In this document: positions 40,201-52,189 of the stretch, in pieces
Layout of the letters: each line of letters opens with the position of its first letter
Numbering within the stretch: position 1 is the first letter of the stretch
NCBI GenBank assembly: GCA_948099385.1
Contig: CANUEZ040000105.1
Coordinates: 1,054,001 to 1,118,000 of the forward strand
Length of the DNA: 64,000 nt
DNA from: Fasciola hepatica
Taxonomy: Eukaryota; Platyhelminthes; Trematoda; Plagiorchiida; Fasciolidae
Reading direction: 5' to 3'
Translations under genes and position numbers: made by a program
Notes under the pieces: model-generated
The model's input: the letters and a program-made list of their open reading frames with translations, nothing else
Databases searched by the model: none
Told to the model about the DNA's origin: nothing

Positions 40201-41299
40201 ATAAATTGTTGGTCATGCAGACTTGATCCACTATGGTACTTTTCCCGGACTAAGCGATGAGGAAAATCGAGACTAAAACTGTTCAGCCAAATGTCAGACA
40301 ATCTGAAATATGAAATGAATAATCCAACATTTTGGAAAAACGCAGATTCATTCATTTTTTTCTGAATGTCGAAATCACACAGCCAATTAGATCATCGATT
40401 TCCGCGTTGCAATAGTTCCAAAGCTGGTTAGTATATTGTGCTTTAAATGAGTAATTCTCCGACGCTTGTGATTTTCTAACCTACCAACATTGTAATATTC
40501 CCATTTTATCAGGATATCTGTTTTCAGATCCATGCATTTGTGTATACATCAGTTATAGAAGTCATTTGCAATTTAATTTGATGTATTTTAAAGGATTTCT
40601 GTCGTTTTGGGAAATATTCGATCAATTATTGTACCACATAAATCTTATCCAAAAAATGGTAAAAACGAAAAACGACAACAGTTAAAGACCTAACTCGCAA
40701 GGTACCTCTCCGTACCTCACTCTTTCTGAAATAAATCGATGCACCACGGTTTATGCGCTAAACTCTCCTAACAACAATCGCTTTTTATTTCCAGAGGTGC
40801 TCACCAGTAAGAGAGGAAAAAGATATCATACGCGTGCACCGTTAAATGAATTCATTAAAAATCGCTCAAATTCTTCCAAAGAATTTATTCAAACTTCAGC
40901 GAAGATAGAACAGCGTACATTTGTTTGGAACAACAGCCGAACCTGTGCACTTCCAGAAATCACGCGGTCAAAGTGAAGATACAAATGGCGTTAAAGGTAG
41001 AACAAGCCCTACCACGCTAGTAACCTGGAAATACGCACACTGTAGTATAACGAGAATATAGCAACTAGACTAGTTTTCATCGTTGTTGTTTTCTGTGCAA
41101 TTCTGAACAGATTACATTCTTGTTTCACGAAAGCAATTAAATATGTCTGCCACATACCTAGTATCGCTGTAATACTGTCCCGGTGTATGGCTTGGTTATC
41201 AAGAACACGGATAAGAGCGGAATAATTTCTTTCTATTTTTTCGAAAGCAATATTAAGCATGCATTCTCAGGATTATCATACAATGTGTTGATAAATTTG
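37251..41299. other. No gene recognised; one Pol III B-box-like site
   Basis: Includes 38283-38621, open in two plus frames with no motif. GGTTCGAATCC at 38317-38327 matches the Pol III B-box consensus exactly. No cloverleaf could be drawn around it and no convincing A box is visible upstream, so it is at most a tRNA-derived repeat remnant. Confidence 0.35.
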
Positions 41300-41880
41300 T
41301 ATGCGGACTAAGCATTCGCCGCAGATTTGGAACTGTGGTACGAAGATCTGACTGTGCAACTTAGTAATCTGCACAATTGTATTTCAGAGTAAGTATTTCA
41401 GGCCTATTCACTTGAACTTAGTGTTCATGTTTTGTTAAAAGGGACAACTTGTTGATTACGGTTACGGGCTACTGTGCACAAATAAACTCTACATTCTATG
41501 GGGAGGAGTATCCTCAGTACTACTGACTGCTGAGTCCATAACCAAAACCGAACTACGGAATCAAATTCAAGAGTTGGAATATATTCTTCTCTGCCCGTTC
41601 TGCAGTTGTGTTATTTACAACGCACATTCGGGGAAATCATTTTTCCAACTTTGTTTGTTCTTAACGCTGATTTTCTTATGTACGAAATACTTCTTATCCA
41701 CCTGATGCAGATGGCGTATTCGATAACATCGATCCTTTGTGGGTTCATCAGGTAGTACAGCAATCATGACAGCATGTTGTCGTCCTCGGAGCGCACTTTA
41801 CTGGCAATGACAAACTACCAACTCAACATACTCAGCGCAAATGGGACCATTTCACAGAAGGACCATCTGGATAGTGTCAC
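41300..41880 (+). mobile_element. CR1-like fragments, 5' part of copy 4 (weak)
   Basis: Near 41300-41400 the plus strand reads LYAD followed by ADLELWYEDLTVQLSNLHN, reminiscent of an RT YADDLKLW segment. Near 41690-41860 it reads FDNIDPLWVHQ and VVVLGAHFTGNDKL, like the VxLGDFN motif of a CR1 endonuclease. Both are short and separated by stops. Confidence 0.35.
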
Positions 41881-42429
41881 CTCTTACTTGTAGTTTTTCA
41901 CAAAACTAAAAATCGTAACGATGATTTCCATTTTCCAAATATTTAGACCAAACCTTCCACTGATCTAGCCGATATCAGCCAAATGTGCAGACGTTGAATA
42001 TATATTCATTCAAGCTTACACATTTGAATGTATACATCCGTCTATGCTATAGCTTATGGTCGGCAAGGGTAGAATCATAACATACACAACCTGAAGATAT
42101 TTGTTTCTGTCATTCAGGACTAGAAGGTTACTCCGACCTTCACTGAACTTTCCATCTCCTCAACAACGGGTCGATCACGAAAACTCGAATCTCACTGTTT
42201 TTTTATTCGTTACATTCAACTATCATCCGTAATCAAAGTGAGTGAGATAATCGGAGTATTTTAGATTTTGACTACGGTTATGGTCGCGTGGTTGAACTGA
42301 TATATTTTTGGACAGAACCGGATACGATCAAACAGTAAAGGAACAGTCAAACAAACCCAAATCTGCATTTAAGAGTAACTTGGTTGCTCCTGTGGCGTGA
42401 AATTTTTCTTCGGGCTGGAAGCGGTTGGA

Positions 42430-42720
42430 AGATAGGTAGAGTTATTTAATCCGTGATTCAAAAGAAATATATGAAAAAGCTTCACCAGTGATCTTGATCA
42501 CGCAATACGTGTTAGATTCTTGGAATGGGATTCAAGTGACCCAAAAACTCAGTAGTTTGAGACGCCGTTAGATACTTCAGCATGTTGCGACAAATGGCTT
42601 ATATTCACACTTGATAATGTCACAAATAGTTTTCTGCATACTATTTCCTTACTTCTTCGTTTTGAGTGGATCATTTTCTCAGAGGCAGCAACCAGGACTA
42701 CCGCATTACAGCACAGATTT
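42430..42720 (+). mobile_element. Old RTE 3' tail remnant
   Basis: Aligns by eye, with much divergence, to the 3' end of RTE copy C: CTTCACCAGTGATCTTGATC against CTAACCAGTGGACTAGGCC, then ACGTGTTAGATTCTTGG against TCGTGTTAGACTTCCTGG, and GAGGCAGCAACCAGGACTAC against GAGACAGCAACCAAGGCGGC. It lies between CR1-like fragments at 41.3-41.9 and 43.5-44.7 kb. Confidence 0.5.
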
Positions 42721-43539
42721 TCGGGTTCGAAAAGTGAAACTGGCTAAGAAAACCGTGGAGATTAGGGGCAACAGTCTACTTTCTGTCTAACTATTCCTAC
42801 TAGATCAATGCGTGCAATCTTCAGTTATCACGGGGACTTTATCAGAAGAGAGACAGAATCCCATTTAAACGGATTAACAGGGAATCTCATGCAAGTTCCT
42901 CTACTCGATTATTCTTCTTCAGGCTTGAGATTTGATGTGTCTTGCTAAAGTGAACCAGACCACTATCCTCGCCAACCAATATCCTTTACAATGTTGTTGC
43001 TGCTGATTTTATCGTTGTTGATGCTGTTTGAACAATACAAAAAAGCTTAGTTTGGTGAAAAAACAATACTTGTGCGAGAAGCATAAATCAATCAGGTTTG
43101 TAACTGCATGAGATGTACTACTCCATACAGATATCGTTATAATGAATTCGGCAAAATTTGGTTGGTGCTATCTCAGTTCAACCAGGCAGATAAAATAACT
43201 TAAAGCCAAAGATAAAGTCAAAAGACATTCTCTGTTTATAAAATTCATTCTGGGAACAAGGGAAACATTTCCGACCTAATCAATCAGTTGATATGCAAAA
43301 TGCGCGTTTCAGCTGAGGCCGGTAGAACTGAACAACTTGAAAATTTCTAGTTGATCAAATCGAAATTATTACCACGAAGCAAAGAGTCATCGTACTTGCT
43401 ATCGGTCTAGTGATATTGATCAGCGTTCTTATTCATATTAACTATTCCTATTCACTCAATGTCTGTCAGAAGGCAAGTTTTCTGGATGCCGACGTCCAAA
43501 CCAAATAACTCCAATACCGATGAAATAAAAAAGTAAACT

Positions 43540-44720
43540 TCGTCCCTTGGCATCCACTTAATTCTTAGTCAAGACTTCTGAACGGATTGTTATTCATGAT
43601 CTCAAATCTGCCATTAGCATTTTGGATGTAACCCAATTTTCTTACCGAAAACAGCGCTCTACTCTAGACGCCGTTAGCTGTCTTACCCATCCAATAGCAT
43701 CGCTGGTTGGTCAGAAACGTAAACTCCTTCAATTCGCACAATATAGAACGCTTACTCTCTCGTTTAGACCAGCAAGGGAAATATCCAATTCTTTCCAAAT
43801 GGTTAAATTAGTTCACGAGCCGGTCTTAATTCACATATCATATTGTTCATAGATCCTCTATAATCCACGTTAACAACGAAGTAAGGTGCTATCACTTCAA
43901 TTTTGTTCGTTTCCCATATATGTATGACCTTCTCCTAACTACATCACCTTTTACTTTCAAACACGCTGTTGATGTTGTGGTCGATTCTGAATCATGGAAC
44001 AGTATTAATAGCAATCAATCACAACAGTCTATCTCTACGATGACGTAATGGTCCAACGCCGTCAATTTGGCACTGAATTCCAACAGGTTTAAGTATTCTT
44101 TTTAGATGGTCGTGAATCCACATCAAAATCAAGTTAGCCAACAAATGACAGGAGGCTCAAATGTGGAAAAAGCCCAGTGTCATGAATATCTCTGTTTTCT
44201 TATCTTTTCAGATCTTAAGTGGACTCATTATGTACAAGATACCTTTTTCGGAGGAGGGCTGACACTATACCTCTCCCGCCTAAGGTCTCTGCGTATGCTT
44301 ATCCACATCATTTCCAAAATTATTTATGCATGTGTGTTATGTCACTGGTTATACTGCTACCCTGTTATATTCTCTGGTATTCTTATCCAAGACTCGATGT
44401 TGGTCAAACGCTGCCTTATATGCATTTATAAGTTCAGTAACATATTCTACATTGAATTATTGTATTTCGTGGAAAGAATCTTCTGCATGCAAGCGACTGT
44501 GCAGTACCATAATTTCTGATGACACACCCGCTACACCCATCTCTCCCTGGCAGTATTTTCCACTCCCGTACACGTAATAAATTTAAGCTGATAAATTCTC
44601 GAACTACAACGTTTTGTAACTCGGTTATTCCATACCTAAAAGGGCTGCTTGTTTCGAAAGAACACCTACTGAGCAAATTGCGGAAAAAGCTCATCTGATC
44701 ACGACTGTCCATTTTCCATC
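43540..44720 (+). mobile_element. CR1-type retrotransposon RT, degenerate (copy 4)
   Basis: Plus strand. SERIVIHDLKSAISILDVTQ and FSYRKQRSTLDAVSCLTH (43570-43700) are the fingers motifs of CR1-type RT. Further on come NVEKAQCHEYLCFLIFSDLK and WTHYVQDTFF (44160-44250), a degraded YLGxxxxxxLxWxxH segment. C-terminal sequence runs to about 44720 (a RTTTFCNSVIPYL-like stretch in a late frame). The catalytic YADD cannot be found. Many stops and frame changes are present. Confidence 0.72.
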
Positions 44721-47700
44721 ACCTTCTTCATTGACGAACACGGCCCATTAATTCAATCAATATTGTCCTTTCTTTATCATACTTTTATTACCATTGCCTA
44801 AGTGTGTGACTGATAACTGTTCGCTGAAAATTTGCGTGAAATCGAAGGGGATATGGGATAGAATGGTCCACCTGTAGAAAAAACGAGCATAGTCCGGTAC
44901 TGGGTCCGTTTCATCTACCATGTGAATAACCATGTTTGCACGTGTGCACACACATGCGGGAAAACATACATGAGAACGGAAAATACAAGCCGAGCGATAA
45001 CACTAAGAACACAAGGATTCATTCTTTTGGCTTTCGGGCCAAATGAGTCATTAAAGTAATTTGTCCATTGGTTGAGGGCAAGAAAAAGCGATAGAGTTTG
45101 AGGGACCTCTACAGCTGCTGTGAGATTTTAAGCGAAATGGAAGTGGGAAGCTACAGTTCCCATTCTGGGTGTCGGTAACGAATGACTTTACGTATTCAAG
45201 TGCACTAGCGTGTATTGTAAACAGCTACGCTCATAGTTTGCTTGAATATACGGGGAATGGACTGATTCTGTGCTTAGGTCGACTGATGTGGCTTTGTGAA
45301 TGACCATGGCACAGAAAAGAACGCAGAAACGGTCGTGAAACGTTTTTCATTAAACCTGTGATAGACCACATTCTTCGGATCTTGGTGGCGGAAGTGGTGA
45401 CTTTAGGTAATATCCATCTGTTCCTAATTAATCTACTTATGCGGCTTACTTCTTGCTTTCCTCGGTTTAGACGGTTACTTTCTTTTCACGAGGCGGAGGA
45501 AGGAAAAACTGTGATAAACAGAATCCACTTTGTAGTTTCTCGCCACAAGACGACGGTGCCATTTAAACTTAAGATTCAAACGGATGATGTATAAAAATGA
45601 TTCAAATTAACTGAACTAATTGTCCACTATTAAGGAAACGCTGCCGATGAACGAAGTGATTGGGTCTGTACGATTGATATTCCGAAAGCTCAGAGAGAGC
45701 TCAGTATGGAGTTTTGGTAGACCAACAAACTCAATTCAAGGCAAATCTAAGGGACTTCAAAAGTTCTTCGTAATAATAGTATTTATTTCATTTTTTGAAA
45801 CATTGATACGTCAAGTAAAGGAACGACCCGCATTCACTAACATCTCTATCAAGGAAATTACTAACATCCTTCAATCTACCTTCTTATCTCATCCTATCAG
45901 ACTCCTTACTGATTACCGCTCCGATCTGATACTTACATTTAAAAAAAAACAATATCAAGCAACATAAAATGAAGAACCAGTTCGATTGTTCCGGTGCAGT
46001 TACTTCAACGGGGAGTGGTGCCATAAAAAAGTAAATTCATTGAATCCAATATCAAGCACGAATCATTTCATCTTGCCTGCAATAACATCATTCCCCAGAC
46101 AGGCAACCATATCATATCGAGACACGTGAGTTCATGCCACGGAAGAAAAAGGAAATCAACCGGATTGTGATTCATTTACCAACCAGCTCTTTTGATCATG
46201 TGTTCGCTACATTCTCTCGCAAAATGAGAAATTTTCGGTGCATCTGCACGTTGTAGGGTAAAACTTCAGTATCCGAAAACTCGACCCTTTCAAGGACTAT
46301 GAATAACCATAGTGACTCTATTGCATTGTCCGTGTGGCAAAGAATAAGCTCGGTTATTTGGCTTTCCTTGCTTTCACCCATGTCGACCACAGAACACCAA
46401 AGGTTGCAAGCAAAACAGATTAAAACAGTAAAAGCCATCGTAATCTTTATGTGCAAACTATTTTTATAAGATCCTGGCAGTTTTTATGATTAGCACCAAT
46501 CCCTTTTACCGGTTGGTTGTGGAACAAATTTTAGAAAAACAAAGTCCTCTATTCTGTATCTAAAGTTCAAATAATCGGCCCCGTATTTTCCGTATTTGTT
46601 TGAACCAGCGCTTACTGCTGAAACAGATGAAAAGGAGTTCAGCGTCAAAGAACTAGATATCAAAACTTTGTCCCCGCATAATTCGGACAAATTCCCAATG
46701 ACTTTTCCAGATTACTCCCTGACCTTGACTTGTTCAATCAAATTGATTGGCTTAATGATAAATACCATAAGATTTGTATTAATCAAGAGAACGGCTGTTT
46801 CCCAGACATCGAATAAATTTCCGAAGAGAGAGAAACATCAAAAGAAATTCACAGAATATCTTGGTATTAAGGGAGGAAATAAATTCCAGGTTATGGTTCC
46901 ACATGATGTAAATCTGTATTATGAAAACCCACACAATCAACAATCGCTGTGTTGTTCATCATTTCCCGCAAAAGTAGAGCGCACTGGGAACATTGTATCC
47001 ACTGATCTGACAACTGAGTTTAACATAGAAATAGTTTACTTTCAATATTTTGAGCATTCGAATGGTAAATAAACGGCGATGGATTTTTACTGATCCCAAT
47101 CAACCATACTTCAATCTGGACAGCGCATTCTATTATTTTCCAAACATAAAGTGAAAGCGCACTCAGCACCATTGGCACATAACATACATTTCCACGGTTT
47201 ACTGTGACACCGACAATGCTACGTGATAATCTTCCTTGTTAATTATGGCAGCAATTGCACAAAACAATATTAGAACGCCTGCATACCTGAGTAGTCAAAG
47301 ACCTGAAAAGTTTACCATTACCTCAGCTCTTATTAGGTATGTTACAAACTGTTATCAACTTCATTCCATGTACGTACTACCCTTTTTGATAACGACCTAG
47401 CATGTGGTTGCACCAAAAGAAATCGTACAGGAATATATTCAGTGCTGCCAACGTTGATACGCATGTGTTTGTCCGTTTTCATGTACCAAAAGCGAAATAA
47501 AGCAGTAACAACAAACAGAAAAATTTGTTTCTAACCTCTAATATGATGCCCCTCAGAATAGAAAAACAACTGTGCCCATGGGTAGTGAATGTAACTTCAA
47601 ACGATATTCTTTTACCTTAGAAACAGCGCTAGTCAGTTTTTTGGAAAGAACTCCGTATAAGATAAAAAATAATACCAGACACTTTCTCCCTAATACGATT

Positions 47701-47900
47701 TCGAAATAAAACTGCCTGCACTCAAAAAATTTCAGGAAGAGTTGAGGAAAATGATAGACTAGTTAACGATTGACTGTTATTTTTCGGTATGCCTTACATC
47801 TTGGGGACACAACATTGTTTGGTGGGGCTACAATGCGACACAACTTAACGACGGTTAGTAAGATCGTTCAAAAAATTGGTTTATTGGGAAACGTATCTGT
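44721..47900. other. No gene recognised
   Basis: Open frames at 45620-45967 (+), 46196-46456 (-), 46490-46690 (-) and 46596-47072 (+, 158 codons) lack recognisable domains, and lengths up to this are expected by chance in sequence this size. The region lies downstream of the ELAV exon on its strand, so it is probably at least partly its intron. Confidence 0.4.
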
Positions 47901-47903
47901 TTA

Positions 47904-49979
<2,076 letters not shown>

Positions 49980-50070
49980 ACATTCAGCTCTGGTAACCAT
50001 CATCTTTATTGCCACCCCATGCATAAATTTTGTTCTATCACTCTAATCCAAGCTGTTCTTGCTTTAACCG
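49980..50070 (+). repeat. 91-bp direct repeat, copy 1
   Basis: Matches 50711-50801 at 74 of 91 positions (81%) without gaps. On the plus strand it reads LHSALVTIIFIATPCINF, hydrophobic, at the end of the open frame 49837-50046. Confidence 0.8.
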
Positions 50071-50710
50071 CCGTGATTCACTTTAACCGTATCCAGCACC
50101 TACTGCCGTGCCGGGACCGGAGTGTACAGCACAATTTCTTTTATACCAAATAGTGAGATGTCATTATTGTCATTAGTATTGTTTCTTATAACGAAAAAGA
50201 ACCGTTTTTACAGTTTTCGGTGGTTTTCTGTGCACACCGGACTGCTTAGGATGATCGTTCGTGCACTTGCTTTCGCTTTTTTCTGCTTCCTGAGTTTCTT
50301 TTTCGGATAATGGTTCTTTTGTCGACAAACCATCTATCTGCAACAAGGCGACCTGGAGGAGTGTATGGCATTCCTAGCCTTTCTTCTGGCAACACCGACC
50401 AGTTCTTTTCTGCTGGCAGGTAACCCGCTGCGATGGCTCTGCACACCTGACTTAAAGAAGAACATAGTTACCTGCAATAAAAACTGCGGGCAATCATTGA
50501 GCAGTAAAGAAATCCTGCAGACGAACACGCGTACCATTCCGAATCTTTTTCCTCTATGTCCGACACACGGTAGACTAGTTACTATTGCCGTTTATTTTGT
50601 CGGTTTTTCTCAATCAGGTGACACTTTTTTCAGGAGGAACGAACGGTATCACGATTTGACATTTCAAAGATATCTCTCTGTCTTCTAGGGGAAGATTGTG
50701 TAGTGATGCT

Positions 50711-50801
50711 ACATTCATCTCTGGTAATCATCATCTTTGTTGCCACCGCATGTTTAAACCTTCGTTTATTACTCCGAACCAAGCTGTTCTTGGTTCAACC
50801 G
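50711..50801 (+). repeat. 91-bp direct repeat, copy 2
   Basis: Second copy, 731 bp from the first. The same frame reads LHSSLVIIIFVATACLNL and continues to a stop just after the repeat. An ATG precedes it (50705), so it could encode a hydrophobic peptide of about 34 residues, but nothing else supports a gene. It lies upstream of the gypsy gag remnant and may be part of that element. Confidence 0.8.
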
Positions 50802-50989
50802 ATAATATGACACGTCCTTGTGAATCCTCCCTGATTTTCTCTAGCCATATAATGTTTGCTTTACAGGTCCGCACAAACATTTATACGGCTAACGATTTTG
50901 GTTTTGACCGTAGCTATCAACCAAGTCCGTGGGCCATTCACCTCGTTAGCCATGCGCACTAAACTACCAAGCAGTGGGTTCAGTGAAAC

Positions 50990-51560
50990 CGGACATTTTC
51001 AGCTTTCCCAAATCTACTGAATCTTTGAATCCTGAGAAACCGTTATTGCCAATTTCATAAGTTGCTCCGGTGGTATATGAGTGTACTGTGCAGTGTGTCA
51101 CGTACGAGAAGATCGTTAAGGCGTAAACGAGCTTGTACGTTCGTCCTAGGAACAAAGTCTTTGTTCATCGCGTCCTTTTATTCGCGAAACAAGGACGTCG
51201 TCAGCCGCCGGATCAGTTTGGACAGAAACTGAAGTCGTTGGCGAAGGATAACAATTTCAAATACACTACGACTAAAGAGAACCGCGATAATTCCATCCAT
51301 GACGCATCAAAAACTGCAGCTCTTCCTAACGTGCCGTCTCCAGATATCACATTTAAACACACCAACGAAAACGATGTCATTCTAGCTCGCCCTGAACGAT
51401 TATCCTGTGGTTACGGCAAACATCCAAGGTCAAAATGTCCGGAAACGGGGGAAGGGCAATTTCTCTGGCCGCGGAAAGTCACTTTACACGTGGAATGGGC
51501 TGCAAGCCTCACATATTCGCCTCTAGCACTAACAGCAGTGTGATTCATGGTTTTGAGTAC
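50990..51560 (+). mobile_element. Ty3/gypsy-type gag remnant
   Basis: Plus strand. Upstream frames read CVTYEKIVKA, stop, TSLYVRPRNKVFVHRVLLF. This leads into GRRQPPDQFGQKLKSLAKDN, NFKYTTTKENRDNSIHDA and a zinc-knuckle region CGYGKHPRSKCP (ORF 51133-51543). The knuckle keeps three of the four CCHC ligands. A second knuckle is only visible after a frameshift. This is the capsid plus nucleocapsid layout of gypsy-type elements in trematodes. No protease or pol follows: an RTE tail, a TA array and another element come next. It is a dead fragment. Confidence 0.72.
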
Positions 51561-51944
51561 AGGACAACTGATGGATTGCTACAGGATCTCAGAGATAATG
51601 GTGATGTTGGAGCCAGTTTTCAGTTCTACTTCATCCGGAAGAATAGTGGTGTGCATATTTATATATTGTCTTGGAGCCGCACTTTCTGTCTGGAAGTGAG
51701 CTATTAGGCTTCCAGAGTGACTAACTGATTTGTCCCCGTGGTGTCAGTTTGGTCGAAAAATTTGCTCGAATTATCTTGTGTTCTCATGCTTTTGCTGACA
51801 GTATTCATCATCATGACCAGCTTTTTTGCACCCCGAATCTAGATGTTGCCCAAAACGGCAGAGTTGATGAAAATACCAAGAATCACAATCTTAACGTGGT
51901 GACGGAGGACGGGTTTTTTTCACTTCAAGCTTCTGTTGTTGTTG

Positions 51945-51971
51945 CCCTTGACTCGACGATGCTGGAAGGTA

Positions 51972-51972
<1 letters not shown>
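51945..51972 (+). mobile_element. RTE 3'-tail scrap joined to a TA array
   Basis: GCCCTTGACTCGACGATGCT followed by GGAAGGTA matches the 3' untranslated tail of the 20.4-kb RTE copy (CTTTACTCGACGATGCTTGA). The match stops exactly where the TA array begins. Confidence 0.6.

Positions 51973-52066
<94 letters not shown>
51973..52066. repeat. (TA)47 microsatellite
   Basis: An uninterrupted 94-bp TA array between an RTE tail scrap and the 3' end of RTE copy D. Confidence 0.98.
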
Positions 52067-52069
<3 letters not shown>

Positions 52070-52189
52070 CACTGGCTTCAGAACAAACATGGTGAAAATG
52101 CAACAAAAGGAAAAAATCACCAAGTCAGGGAGTATTCAGAGTCAACATAAAGATTCCAATAAGTAAAAGCCTTTTTTGTTCCTATGATA

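Noticed and set aside
46596..47072. 158-codon plus-strand open frame
   Set aside because: No recognisable domain, and a few frames of this length are expected by chance in 128 kb of six-frame sequence. It probably lies in an intron of the ELAV-like gene.
37251..47900. Search for the second ELAV exon (expected GYGFVNY and RRM2)
   Set aside because: I scanned the minus strand for the RNP1-like sequence and found none. It may lie outside the window or be missed by eye, so no exon is claimed.
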